A stretch of DNA of 64,000 nucleotides from Chakrabartyella piscis (GCA_030067835.1 CP092441.1:1178001-1242000), one strand, 5' to 3'; shown: positions 16,406-25,060, numbered from the stretch's first letter. Numbers and translations are program-made. The notes: generated by a model not told the origin, from the letters alone.

Positions 16406-17370
16406 ATGAATGCACAATACGCAATTCTGCGATTTGCTAAATATAAGGGTCCCGAGATTGGGCATATCGAAGCCCACAATGAGCGCACCAAGGAGAACTA
16501 TGCCAGCAATCCCGACATTATCAGTGAGAAACGTAAGGATAACTTTCATCTGATTACCCCAACCTGTGGCTACCGAGCAGGGGCAGAGGGACAGATTGCC
16601 GCCGCTGGATGCCGCACTCGAAAGGACAGCGTACGGCTGGTAGAAACCCTCGTCACTGCCAGCCCTGAATTCTTTCAGGGGAAGAAACTCTCTGAGGTAC
16701 GTGCCTTTTTCCAAGAGGCGGTGGACTTCCTCGCTGACCACCAGAGCAAAGAAACGATGCTTTCCGCCGTGGTACACATGGACGAGACAACACCCCATAT
16801 GCACCTCACCTTTGTGCCTTTGACGGCAGACGGACGATTAAGCGCCAAGGAGATTTTGGGCAACAAGAAGAAGCTGACAGAGTGGCAAGATAAATTTTGG
16901 AGCCACATGGTCAAGAAATTCCCCGACCTAGAGCGTGGCGAGAGTGCCAGCATCACAGGGCGCAGTCATATTCCACCAAGAGTATTCAAGGAGGCAGTCC
17001 ACCTCAACCGCCAAAAGGCCATGCTCACCGACTTACTAGAGGGAATCACCCCCTTCAATGCCAAGAAGCGATGCGTTGAAATTCAGGCTATCTTAGATAG
17101 CTATCTCCCCAACGTGGCCAAGATGAAAACGCAGATAAAGAAATATCAGGGGTATACCACCAGCTTCAGCAGGAAAATGAGGCACTTTCCCAAAAGGTAG
17201 AGGACAGTAAGGAGAGCGTGCTGGCACGGCTGAAGAACATGGAACGAATGAAGGAGTTGGAGGAGTTAGAAAAGGCCGTGGAGGGGATTCCAGAGGAAGT
17301 ATTACGGATGTATCAGCAACAAGGACAAGGAGGGTCAACCATTGAACACAGATATGAATCAAACCTATGA
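16406..17370 (+). pseudogene. MobV-family relaxase (single-base frameshift in C-terminal coil)
   Basis: The first 250 residues from ATG 16406 are a MobV/Pre relaxase: ILRFAKYKG at the N-terminus and HMDETTPHMHLTFVPL (about residues 131-146), the HxDExxPHxH metal-binding motif. The relaxase nicks oriT and carries the strand. Near 17142-17145 the frame breaks in GGGG; adding one G continues as YHQLQQENEALSQKVEDSK to a TGA at 17368-17370, a coiled coil normal for this family. Unrestored, the protein stops at 17200 with a foreign tail. The catalytic domain is complete either way, so it may still nick DNA. Confidence 0.82.
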
Positions 17371-17596
17371 GCACATCGACCTATGCGCCTGCTACGAACC
17401 CATCATTGATGTTCCCTCCTACCTTCTTGAGCAATGGCAGGATTCCGACGGAAAGGCTTCCCCTTTCGCTTGTACTGTGGCAAAAGAAATCGGTGGTACC
17501 GTGTATCAAATAGAGACAGAGTGTGGTGGTGGGGAACACTTGTCCCACAAGCTGAAGCGGCTTATTTTCTCTGATAGTGAGGTGAGTTGCAGATGA
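17342..17596 (+). CDS. Small hypothetical protein of mobile element 1
   Basis: 84 residues. A TTG start at 17342 fits best: AAGGAGGG lies about 7 bases upstream, while the internal ATG at 17354 is too far away. It overlaps the restored end of the relaxase by 29 bases. It contains Cys residues (LCACYEP, ECGGGEH) but no recognised motif. Position between relaxase and recombinase suggests a mobility accessory; no function is assigned. Confidence 0.5.
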   Translation: MNTDMNQTYEHIDLCACYEPIIDVPSYLLEQWQDSDGKASPFACTVAKEIGGTVYQIETECGGGEHLSHKLKRLIFSDSEVSCR

Positions 17597-17673
17597 CAAA
17601 TATGACAACCTATGATACAATATCGCCATGCACAACAAAATCATCCGCTGACCAACATACAAAGGAGGTTGCT

Positions 17674-19332
17674 ATGTTAGGTCAGCAAAAAATCACCATT
17701 CTCTATTGTCGCCTGAGTAATGAAGACTTGGGGGAAGGAGAATCTAACTCCATTCAAAACCAGAAAATTCTTTTGACCAGTTATGCGAAGAAACAGGGCT
17801 ATACCAATCTAAAAATCTTGGTAGATGACGGCTATACGGGGACGAATTTCAATCGTCCTGCCGTGCAGGAAGGGCTTGACTTGGTGAAGCAAGGACTTGT
17901 GAGCACTTGGATTGTCAAGGATATGAGTCGGTTTGGACGAGATTACCTCACCGTAGGGCAGTATACCGAGCTAGTTTTCCCCAGTCAGGATGTCCGTTTT
18001 ATCGCCGTCAACGATGGCGTAGACAGCATCTGTGGAGACAGCGATGGCTTTGCCGCTATCCGCAATTTGTTCAACGAGTGGTATCCCAGAGACACCAGTA
18101 AAAAAGTACGAGCTGTCTTTCAGCAAAAGGGTGCCAGTGGCAAGCACTTGGGCAGACCGCCCTACGGCTATCAGATTGACCCTTTAGACAAGGAACACTG
18201 GATTTTGGACGAAGAGGCCGCCCCCGTAGTCAAGCGAATTTTTGACCTATCCATCGCTGGAAAAGGTCCCTGTTCCATTGCACGGATACTAGAACAGGAC
18301 AAAGTGCTTACCGCCAAATCCCTCTATGCCCAGCGCAAGGGTAGACCGCTTCCCGAACGCCCCTACCATTGGATAGACCAGTCCATTGTAGGTATCTTGG
18401 AGCGAATGGACTATACTGGTTGTACCTGCAACTTTAAGTCCTATTCTAAATCATACAAGCTAAAAAAGCGTATCCCCACCCAAAAGGAAGAAATGGCTAT
18501 CTTTCCAAACACGCAAGAGGCCATTGTGGACAAGGCGCAGTGGGATAGGGTGCAGGAGCTAAGACAGCACAAGCGTCGTATGACCAAGGGCGACCGTCAG
18601 GGATTATTTTCTGGGCTACTGCGATGTGCCGACTGTGATGGAAACTTGCATTTTGCCACTAGCGCAAGCTATGGATACAAGCAAGACCACTATGTCTGTG
18701 GGCAGTACAAAAGCGGTCGAGGCACCTGCTCTGCCCACTACATCCGTGAGGAAGTTTTAAGAGCACTGGTACTAGACCGTATTCGAGCCGTCAACACATA
18801 CATCCGTCAAAACGTGGAGGGTTTCGAGGATGAGTGGATGCAGAGCTGTCGAGACCAGAGGGCGAAGAGCCAGCAGGAGCATAAGCGACAAATCGCCCAG
18901 ACCAAGAAACGTCTGGACGATATAGAAACCTTGCTGACTCGGTGCTATGAGGATATGGTTCTGGGAACCCTCAGTCGGGAGCGCTATCTAAAATTATCCG
19001 AAGGCTATGAAGTGGAGCAGGAGCAGTTGCAACTAGAGCTAGATGTGACTGAGGAATGGGTGGAACAGCAGGAGTCGCTAGAGCAAGATTTAAGGCAGTT
19101 TATAACCTTAGTGGATAAGTATATAGCTGTACCCGAACTGACACAGACCATTGTCAATGAGTACATCCACAAAATTCTGATCTATGCCCCCGAAAAGGCT
19201 GGGCGAATTCGGACACAACGGGTAAAGATTATCTTTAATTTTGTAGACGAGCTAGATATTCCTATGGTCAATCAAATTATCACCCACGAACAGCCCATCG
19301 GAACCAACGGAAAGAAGAAAAAGACGGCATGA
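17674..19332 (+). CDS. Large serine recombinase (element integrase)
   Basis: 552 residues from ATG 17674 with AAAGGAGG 5 bases upstream. The N-terminal resolvase domain has YCRLSNED with the nucleophile near Ser15 and DDGYTGTNFNRP and KDMSRFGRDY. A recombinase domain follows (KKVRAVFQQKGASGKHLGRPPYGY), then a zinc ribbon (LRCADCDGNLHF ... CGQYKSGRGTCSAHYI) and a coiled coil. This is the TnpX/TndX-like class that excises and integrates Clostridia elements at GA dinucleotides. It is the only complete recombinase in this element. Confidence 0.92.
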   Translation: MLGQQKITILYCRLSNEDLGEGESNSIQNQKILLTSYAKKQGYTNLKILVDDGYTGTNFNRPAVQEGLDLVKQGLVSTWIVKDMSRFGRDYLTVGQYTELVFPSQDVRFIAVNDGVDSICGDSDGFAAIRNLFNEWYPRDTSKKVRAVFQQKGASGKHLGRPPYGYQIDPLDKEHWILDEEAAPVVKRIFDLSIAGKGPCSIARILEQDKVLTAKSLYAQRKGRPLPERPYHWIDQSIVGILERMDYTGCTCNFKSYSKSYKLKKRIPTQKEEMAIFPNTQEAIVDKAQWDRVQELRQHKRRMTKGDRQGLFSGLLRCADCDGNLHFATSASYGYKQDHYVCGQYKSGRGTCSAHYIREEVLRALVLDRIRAVNTYIRQNVEGFEDEWMQSCRDQRAKSQQEHKRQIAQTKKRLDDIETLLTRCYEDMVLGTLSRERYLKLSEGYEVEQEQLQLELDVTEEWVEQQESLEQDLRQFITLVDKYIAVPELTQTIVNEYIHKILIYAPEKAGRIRTQRVKIIFNFVDELDIPMVNQIITHEQPIGTNGKKKKTA

Positions 19333-19352
19333 CCCTTCGGGGTCATACCGTC
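19323..19352 (+). terminator. Terminator overlapping the serine recombinase stop
   Basis: GACGGcATGACCC-TTCG-GGGTCATaCCGTC forms a compact stem with a stable TTCG loop. It overlaps the last codons and the TGA at 19330-19332. The T run downstream is weak. Confidence 0.6.
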
Positions 19353-19441
19353 TCATAGGAACAGTTCCTTATGCCTATTAACCCTTGATATTACAGGGTT
19401 TTTGGGGTTATTTTTTTGCCTAGAGTACTGAAAGCGTACTA

Positions 19442-19600
19442 TTATTTTAAAAGCTCTAACCGTTCCGCTACCTCCCCATGCTTGTTAGGGTAGAGGTGGG
19501 AATAGGTCTGGAGGGTGGTTTCTATGTTCTCATGCCCCAGCCTTTCAGAGATTAGGAGCGGAGAGAATCCAAGTTCAATCAGCAGGGAGGCGTGACTATG
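19442..19600 (-). pseudogene. C-terminal remnant of a tyrosine integrase
   Basis: On the minus strand 52 codons read HSHASLLIELGFSPLLISERLGH, then ENIETTLQTYSHLYPNKHG, and end in ELLK and TAA. This contains the conserved His of HSHASLL, the LGH motif and the catalytic Tyr of TYSHLYP from a Tn916/phage-type integrase. Upstream coding sequence is missing; the fragment breaks off before the HDLR motif. It shows that an older integrative element was cut away here, next to the end of mobile element 1. The rest of 19333-19833 holds AATTAAGACAAA words repeated at about 19613 and 19685 and an inverted TTTGTCTTA at about 19660. Confidence 0.85.
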
Positions 19601-19833
19601 CGAATACAGTATAATTAAGACAAATCGGAAAAGCCTTGATATATAAAGGGTTTTGAGGGTTTGTCTTATTCTTTTTCCAACAAATATTAAGACAAAAATG
19701 AGTAATATGACTTACTCAAAAAATAGCTAATGTTTCATTAGCACTAAAAAATAATATCAAAATAGCTATTTTGGAGGTAAATCGCTATACACGAACTAGA
19801 CTTAAAAAATTCAATTACGGAGGTACATTACTT

Positions 19834-20268
19834 ATGATTACAATTCAAAAGGCACTTACAGATTTAAAAGCTGTGAGTTATGATTTTAAGAAAATTGCGA
19901 AGCAAACAGGTTTTGAAGAATATGGAGATATGAGCCACCTTGAGGTGGATTACGATAATGCTGAACAAGTATTTTATGCTCATGAATTAAATAGCATCAT
20001 AGACAAAATTGACGATATGGTTCATCGCATTAACTATCTAAATAGACCTGTTTGTCAAACCACTACCCTTCATAAAAATAGCAATGGCAGATTTGAAACC
20101 GTAAGCGGTCACGAATACACTTGTGGCAGTGGCATTGAATGCTTGATAGATGATGATGGAGAACAGGAATGGGTGTGGGCAAGCGTTGAATATAGTGATA
20201 GATACTACATCACTTGCTATGGCAATCCTCCACTGAAAAGTGGTATGACAGTAAGGATAAGGGGGTAA
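19834..20268 (+). CDS. DUF5348-like protein
   Basis: 144 residues from ATG 19834, which follows CGGAGG; the longer open frame from 19771 lacks a ribosome site. The C-terminal half (LHKNSNGRFE, CGSGIECLIDDDGEQEWVWASVEYSDRYYIT, MTVRIRG) looks like the small DUF5348 beta domain found in Firmicutes conjugative elements, from memory. Function unknown. It is directly upstream of parA, so it belongs to the maintenance module of the decayed element. Confidence 0.6.
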   Translation: MITIQKALTDLKAVSYDFKKIAKQTGFEEYGDMSHLEVDYDNAEQVFYAHELNSIIDKIDDMVHRINYLNRPVCQTTTLHKNSNGRFETVSGHEYTCGSGIECLIDDDGEQEWVWASVEYSDRYYITCYGNPPLKSGMTVRIRG

Positions 20269-20273
20269 TTGCT

Positions 20274-21050
20274 ATGAAAACAATCGCTATTGTAAATCAA
20301 AAAGGTGGTGTCGGTAAAACTGTTACTTCGGTAAATCTTGCAATAGGACTTGCAAGACAAGGCAAAAAAGTTCTTGGAATAGACCTTGACCCACAAGGAT
20401 CATTTACTGTGAGTTTAGGCTTTACAGAACAAGATAAAATCCCTATTACTATTTCATCGTTACTTGAAAAAGTAATTGAAGATGAAGAAATAGACACTTT
20501 CGAGGGGATTTTACATCACGAAGAAAACATTGACTTTATCCCTGCTAATATAGAACTATCAGGACTTGAAGTTACCCTTATAAATACAATGAGTCGAGAA
20601 AGTGTTCTCAAAGAATATTTAAAATTAGTAACAGATAAATATGATTATTGCATACTGGACTGCTCCCCATCGCTCGGTATGGTAACAATCAATGCCCTTG
20701 CGTGTGCTGACAAACTAATTATTCCAGTGCAGCCACAATTCCTATCGGTAAAAGGCATGGAGCAACTTTTTAAGACCATCGGTAAAGTACGCAGACAGAT
20801 TAACCCTAAACTTGAAATCGGTGGTATTCTAATCACTATGGCTGATATGCGTACCAACTATACAAAAGACATCATCAGTCTATTGCAAACCACCTATAAG
20901 GACAAGTTGCATATCTTTGAAAGCATTGTGCCATTGTCTGTTAGAGCATCTGAAATCAGTGCGGAGGGTAAAAGCATTTATGCTCACGCACCTACTGGCA
21001 AAGTAGCTGTTGCCTACGAAAACATGGTATCGGAGGTGCTTTATGGATAA
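20274..21050 (+). CDS. parA: ParA/Soj-family partition ATPase
   Basis: 258 residues from ATG 20274 (AAGGGGG upstream). Deviant Walker A motif QKGGVGKTVTSVNLA at residues 9-23, switch region LDPQGSFT, and Walker B YCILDCSPSLG near residues 120-130. It drives segregation of plasmid-like DNA with a ParB partner. The next genes overlap or abut it, and the ParB gene of this operon is truncated by an IS3 copy, so the system is probably not working. Confidence 0.9.
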   Translation: MKTIAIVNQKGGVGKTVTSVNLAIGLARQGKKVLGIDLDPQGSFTVSLGFTEQDKIPITISSLLEKVIEDEEIDTFEGILHHEENIDFIPANIELSGLEVTLINTMSRESVLKEYLKLVTDKYDYCILDCSPSLGMVTINALACADKLIIPVQPQFLSVKGMEQLFKTIGKVRRQINPKLEIGGILITMADMRTNYTKDIISLLQTTYKDKLHIFESIVPLSVRASEISAEGKSIYAHAPTGKVAVAYENMVSEVLYG

Positions 21051-21690
21051 CAAAGAATTGCAAATTATATGTAGCAGAGTAAAAAATCTTTCAAAGCGAT
21101 TATCAATGTCACTTACTCCACTTGGATACAACTATGTTATTTTTAATAATCCACAGCATCTTTTTGAAAATATTAGTAAATATGAGGAATATGCAGATAG
21201 AGATGTTGCAAACATTTTAGATGGTATTGTCAGAAATGCTGATGGAAAGCTAGAGCCACAGTGTGGTTATTCTATTACTGAAATACTTTCTGATATTTAT
21301 GATACTCCTAAATGGGCAAGTGAAATCAAAGGCAAATGGAAAAAAGGTATGCTCATTATGCCTTATGAAGTTGGTGATATTATTGAGTATTATAAAAACG
21401 ATAAAGATGGTGACGAACATAGGTATATATCCAACATTGTATTGATAGATGGAAAGTATCAAATTTTCGGTGATGAAGATATAGACCTTGATAGCATAGG
21501 CATAGCAATAAGAAGAAATGAAGATGTAGATTATGAAATAGAGCAACTGGTATATAACGAAAAATGGAAAAAGTTCGTTGAAAAGAAAAATCCATATATT
21601 CCACTGATTGAACGCTTAGAAATTATGCTTGGTAGAGCTGATGAGTTAAGTGACTACTTTGAATCCGAACACGAGGAGGTGTCACGATGA
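21043..21690 (+). CDS. Hypothetical protein between parA and parB
   Basis: 215 residues from ATG 21043 with GGAGGTG 4 bases upstream; it overlaps parA by 8 bases and parB by four (ATGA). It is mostly charged and soluble, with no membrane segment and no motif I recognise. The tight coupling in the par operon suggests an element-maintenance role, but no function is assigned. Confidence 0.6.
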   Translation: MDNKELQIICSRVKNLSKRLSMSLTPLGYNYVIFNNPQHLFENISKYEEYADRDVANILDGIVRNADGKLEPQCGYSITEILSDIYDTPKWASEIKGKWKKGMLIMPYEVGDIIEYYKNDKDGDEHRYISNIVLIDGKYQIFGDEDIDLDSIGIAIRRNEDVDYEIEQLVYNEKWKKFVEKKNPYIPLIERLEIMLGRADELSDYFESEHEEVSR

Positions 21691-21815
21691 AATCAAGTGC
21701 TAGTAAAATCAAAATGACATCTTATGATGAACTTTTTGGCGAAGATACAGCACCACAAATAACCGAAGATAGCATTGTAAATCTTCCTATTTCTTCTCTA
21801 TTTGAGTTTGATAAT
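21687..21815 (+). pseudogene. parB: N-terminal fragment of a ParB-type protein, cut by IS3
   Basis: ATG 21687 overlaps the upstream stop. The 43 residues MKSSASKIKMTSYDELFGED, then a short acidic linker and IVNLPISSLFEF match the start of ParB/Spo0J-like proteins, where the last part begins the conserved ParB/sulfiredoxin domain. At 21816 an IS3 element begins and the frame ends seven codons later inside it. The rest of parB is not found on the other side of the IS, so DNA has been deleted as well as interrupted. Confidence 0.75.
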
Positions 21816-21892
21816 GGAATGGCTATACTTAACTAGACAGAAAAGATAAGGTCATGTAAAATAAAACTAATATAAAATAAGGAGATGATTAC

Positions 21893-22180
21893 ATGACTAA
21901 AAAACGACAACGAAGAGAATTTACAGAAGAATTTAAACAGCAGATGGTTCAATTATATAACAACGGAAAATCGAAAGCAGATATCAATCGTGAATACGAT
22001 TTAACACCATCGGCACTGAATCGCTGGATACAGCGTTACAATGCTACTGGTTCTACAAAAGAAGCTGATAATCGCACACCAGAAGAAGCTGAACTCATCA
22101 AACTTCGTAAAGAGCTACAACAGCTACGAATGGAAAATGACATACTAAAGCAAGCGGCGCTGATATTCGGACGAAAGTAA
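21893..22180 (+). CDS. IS3-family transposase OrfA (copy 1)
   Basis: 95 residues: helix-turn-helix (FTEEFKQQMVQLYNNGKSKADINREYDLTPSALNRWI) followed by a leucine-zipper helix (ELIKLRKELQQLRMENDILKQAALIFGRK). OrfA binds the IS ends and, by a -1 frameshift near its 3' end, is normally fused to OrfB. The start has AAGGAG at good spacing. Confidence 0.92.
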   Translation: MTKKRQRREFTEEFKQQMVQLYNNGKSKADINREYDLTPSALNRWIQRYNATGSTKEADNRTPEEAELIKLRKELQQLRMENDILKQAALIFGRK

Positions 22181-22221
22181 TTGTAATTCGAGCAAATCGA
22201 CACAAATACTCTATATCAGCC

Positions 22222-23004
22222 ATGTGTAAATGCCTTGAAATCAGCAGGAGTACCTACTATTACGAGGCTTCGTCCAAGAAAGATGATACGGAATTAGAAC
22301 AAGAAATTGAACGGATTTTTTATGAAAATAAAGAAGTCTACGGAAGTCGTAAAATGAAAAAAGAGCTGAAGAAGTTGGGCAAACAGGTTTCTAGACGCAG
22401 AATTTGCCGCATTATGAAACGTTTAGGGCTAATTTCGGTCTATACCGTTGCCAAGTTCAAACCACAAAAGCAACAATGCAATGAGTCGCCAGTAAAAAAC
22501 GAACTAGCTCGTCAATTTGATAACCAGCCTCCCAATGCAGTAATTGTTGGGGATTTGACGTATGTTCGAGTGAACTATAAATGGAACTATGTTTGTATCT
22601 TAATTGATTTATTCAACCGAGAAATCGTTGGATTTAGTGCAGGACTTCACAAAAATGCTCAGTTGGTATATGATGCTTTTGCAACAATCAAAGGGAATTT
22701 ATCTGAAATCGAGTTGTTCCATACGGATCGAGGCAGCGAGTTTAAAAACTATCTCATTGATGAAATGTTAGATGTGTTTCAGATCAAACGATCCCTCAGC
22801 ATGAAGGGCTGCCCCTATGATAATGCAGTTGCAGAAGCCAATTTCAAGGTATTCAAAACAGAATTTGTTCGAGGACGAAATTTCGTCAGTTTGGAGCAAT
22901 TGAAGTTAGAACTTGCAGACTATGTGCATTGGTTCAATAACATACGTTTGCATGGCTCTTTGGATTATAGAACACCAGCCGAATATCGGGTACTGACCTT
23001 ATAA
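22222..23004 (+). CDS. IS3-family transposase OrfB (copy 1, DDE integrase)
   Basis: 260 residues in the -1 frame relative to OrfA, with the frame open back into OrfA. It has the HTH_21 region (YGSRKMKKELKKLGKQVSRRRICRIMKRLGL) and an rve integrase core with acidic residues in VGDLTYV, HTDRGSEF and AVAEANF. All catalytic positions are present, so the copy may be active. Confidence 0.92.
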   Translation: MCKCLEISRSTYYYEASSKKDDTELEQEIERIFYENKEVYGSRKMKKELKKLGKQVSRRRICRIMKRLGLISVYTVAKFKPQKQQCNESPVKNELARQFDNQPPNAVIVGDLTYVRVNYKWNYVCILIDLFNREIVGFSAGLHKNAQLVYDAFATIKGNLSEIELFHTDRGSEFKNYLIDEMLDVFQIKRSLSMKGCPYDNAVAEANFKVFKTEFVRGRNFVSLEQLKLELADYVHWFNNIRLHGSLDYRTPAEYRVLTL

Positions 23005-23032
23005 AAATTGTCCAAAAAAGTGTTGACATTCC

Positions 23033-23557
23033 AACAGGGCAAATGACGTGAGGGAAGCCACAAAGGCTCTAGGGGGCATTGCGGAGCGTACAGGCTGTGC
23101 AATCGTACTTATCGGGCATATGAACAAGGGTTCGGGCGTTAAGGCTGCTTATCGAGGTATAGGCTCTGTGGACTTCTTTGCGGTGGCTAGGAGCGTATTG
23201 CTGATAGGTAAAATGCCAAAAGATGACACAAAGCGTGTTGTCTGCCAAATCAAAAGCAACCTAGCATTAAAAGGCGAAAGTTTAAGTTTTTCACTGACCG
23301 AAGATGGGTTCAAATGGACAGGGTTTTGTGATGTGACAGAGGACGAACTTCTGACTGGAATAAAAGCTGATACAAAATCGAATAAAGCTTGTGTATTTGT
23401 GACAGACATTTTAGAAGAATATGGGAAATACCCTGCTAAAGAAATTTTTGAAAAAGGCATTGCTTTGGGCATATCAAAACGCACGATTGAAAATGCAAAA
23501 CAAGAGCTTGGTATAAAATCATTCAAAGAAGGTAATCAGTGGTTCTGGAAGCAATAA
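23033..23557 (+). pseudogene. C-terminal part of a RepA/DnaB-like AAA ATPase
   Basis: The frame is open from the exact IS3 edge (NRANDVREATKAL) through ERTGCAIVLIGHMNKGSG, then AAYRGIGSVDFFAVARSVLLIGK to 23557. These are the Walker B/sensor and C-terminal parts of the AAA_25-type replication ATPases of Clostridia elements. The N-terminal half with Walker A is missing. It was probably deleted together with the end of parB when the IS3 element settled here, so this protein is dead. Confidence 0.82.
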
Positions 23558-23561
23558 ATTC

Positions 23562-23767
23562 AAGAACGCAACAACGCAAAGGTAACTAGAAAAAGCCAAA
23601 TGATACGGTATTGAAAAATATCATTTATCGCTTAAATGAATGTCTTAAAATATGCGATAAACCTTGTGTTTTCTAGGGATAATCAAGGCTATGTCAAAAG
23701 ATTTGAATTGCAAATTCAAGACCGAAAAATTCAAAAACTATTGACACTTTTGCGTTGTTGCGTTCTT
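23562..23767. repeat. Perfect 19-base inverted repeat spanning 206 bases
   Basis: AAGAACGCAACAACGCAAA at 23562-23580 is the exact reverse complement of 23749-23767. The interior has no gene. The position just after a replication ATPase suggests replication or transfer control, but this is inference. Confidence 0.8.
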
Positions 23768-23785
23768 CATTTTTGCCACCGCAGG

Positions 23786-23995
23786 TAATATGTTTTTCTT
23801 TTACTGCTTATGTCAAAACCTAGAAATTGCATAAGCAATAAAAAGAAAAAACGTGGAGTTTACAAAGGTGTAAACTCCTAATTTTTATGTCTTAGCAAGC
23901 ATAGGGAAATGTGCCCCCACTTTTGTGGTTTTCATTGCCCGCTTGTTAGTGGGAAAAGTTCCCCCTAATACCCCTTGCGTTATCACTGTGATTAG
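23786..23995. other. Structured intergenic region, candidate transfer origin
   Basis: Contains a long stem (TTCTTTTACTGCTTATG with GCATAAGCAATAAAAAGAA), then GGAGTTTACA-AAGG-TGTAAACTCC (23855-23878), then C-rich and G-rich patches around 23908-23975 (CCCCCACTTTTGTGG, GTGGGAAAAGTTCCCCC). Such clustered inverted repeats near replication genes are typical of oriT or single-strand origins. No nick site can be assigned. No gene lies in 23558-24072. Confidence 0.4.
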
Positions 23996-24013
23996 AAGAA
24001 TTGACAACAATAT

Positions 24014-24060
24014 AAAAGAGAAACAATATTAAATGATTTGGCAAATGTTGTTTCTCTTTT
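24014..24060. terminator. Bidirectional terminator
   Basis: AAAAGAGAAACA and TGTTTCTCTTTT pair around a loop, with A and T runs on either side. It lies just past the stop of the minus-strand membrane protein gene. Confidence 0.7.
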
Positions 24061-24072
24061 TCAATTATAATA

Positions 24073-24630
24073 TCAATCATCGAGGTCTGAAATTACAAAA
24101 TCATCAATTCTATTCATGACTTCCTCGTATGTAGGCTTGCGACCCAATTCGCTTTCAACGAGATTGGCAATATTCATAACAGTTTGGGGATTGGCTTTCA
24201 TGTTTTCTCGCATTTTTTGATTTGCTATCTCGTCCTCGGACATAGCCAGATGTTCATCATCAACTACAGGTTGTTTACGGGGAAGTATGCGTGCAAAAAT
24301 AGCCCCTTTGAAAATGCTCAATAGTACCAATACAATCAAAATAATGCATATAATATCTTCTGTAAGCCACGGTATGGCTAGGATGATTGTATCAAGCTTG
24401 TAGGCTAAAAATACTGATAACGCACCTGTTCCAACAAGGGCGATTAAATAGTTTTTTGTGAGGCTTAACACAATGCCAAATAAGGACGCAATTAGGTACA
24501 CGCCAGAAGCCATCACTAAACCACCAGTTATGGAGTCAAAATCAAATGTACCGTGGCTTACATCATAATATTGTAAATAAGAAAATACGCCGATAAACAG
24601 TATGATTTTTAATATTTTTGTATCTTTCAT
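24073..24630 (-). CDS. Four-helix membrane protein with cytoplasmic tail, unknown function
   Basis: 185 residues from ATG 24630 (GAGG 8 bases before). Four hydrophobic segments fall in residues 7-115 (ILKIILFIGVFSYL, GGLVMASGVYLIASLFGIVL, LIALVGTGALSVFLAY, IICIILIVLVLLSIF). The C-terminal 70 residues are soluble and acidic (RKPTYEEVMNRIDDFVISDLDD). It follows the minus-strand gene at 24645-25060 by 14 bases, so the two form an operon. I do not recognise a family. Confidence 0.6.
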   Translation of the reverse strand: MKDTKILKIILFIGVFSYLQYYDVSHGTFDFDSITGGLVMASGVYLIASLFGIVLSLTKNYLIALVGTGALSVFLAYKLDTIILAIPWLTEDIICIILIVLVLLSIFKGAIFARILPRKQPVVDDEHLAMSEDEIANQKMRENMKANPQTVMNIANLVESELGRKPTYEEVMNRIDDFVISDLDD

Positions 24631-24644
24631 TTTTCTAACCTCAT

Positions 24645-25060
24645 TTATTCTTCACCAAATTCAACGTAACGAATCAGATTGTCAATGGCTTTGTTGTGTC
24701 GCTTTGCCATCTCTTGGAGTTTTTCCATGTATAGACGTTCTTCTTCGTCCACTGGCTTGTAATCATCGTCATCATCATCGTCCTCTATATTATCCTGCAT
24801 TTCTGGGGTTCTTTCCAAAAAAATTGATGTGTTCGTTCCAAATGGATGATTGCATCAATGAAACCTATCAAGTGGAAGTATCGTTCGTTGGCTGTTAAAA
24901 ACAAATCCCCCGTTTCGTAGTAATGAGCCAACCTATACTTGCGTTCCATGAATTTTTTGAAATGTGGGTCAGAAGCCAACAGCACCTTGACACCTGCATA
25001 GCAATCTTCATAACTACAATGTGCAAGCTCACGCAAATCTTCGTACCGTTCTCTGTTCAT
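24645..25060 (-). pseudogene. Hypothetical soluble protein, single-base frameshift
   Basis: From ATG 25060 the frame reads MNRERYEDLRELAHCSYEDCYAG to ERTHQFF, then breaks in a 7-base A/T run (24817-24823 on the plus strand). Adding one T gives HQFFLERTPEMQDNIEDDDDD, then YKPVDEEERLYMEKLQEMAKRH to GEE and a stop at 24645, about 138 residues. The product is helical and acidic with an Asp run. It pairs with the downstream membrane protein gene. Family not recognised. Confidence 0.6.

Larger units (their letters stand above)
13452..19352 (+). mobile_element. Integrative mobilizable element 1 (MobV relaxase, serine recombinase)
   Basis: Contiguous genes: XRE regulator, CHC2 primase, D5-like ATPase, MobV relaxase, small protein and large serine recombinase. 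There are no type IV secretion genes, so it is mobilizable rather than self-transmissible. Ends are estimated from the outermost genes and terminator; I could not identify the core att dinucleotides. Base composition is richer in G and C than the flanking chromosomal loci. Confidence 0.7.
21816..23032 (+). mobile_element. IS3-family insertion sequence, copy 1
   Basis: 1217 bases, the same size and open reading frames as 62574-63790. Ends are inverted repeats: GGAATGgCtAtACTT on the left and, reversed, GGAATGtCaAcACTT on the right. The flanking bases (aat and aac) do not form a clear target duplication. Confidence 0.92.

Noticed and set aside
17140..17200. Relaxase frameshift as a programmed recoding signal
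   Set aside because: GGGGTATAC is not a known slippery heptamer, and the same type of one-base loss recurs in unrelated genes, so an error or mutation is simpler.
24602..24898. Plus-strand open frame opposite the frameshifted 24.6-kb gene
   Set aside because: Cys/His-rich shadow with no ribosome site; the minus strand gives a coherent acidic helical protein once one base is restored.
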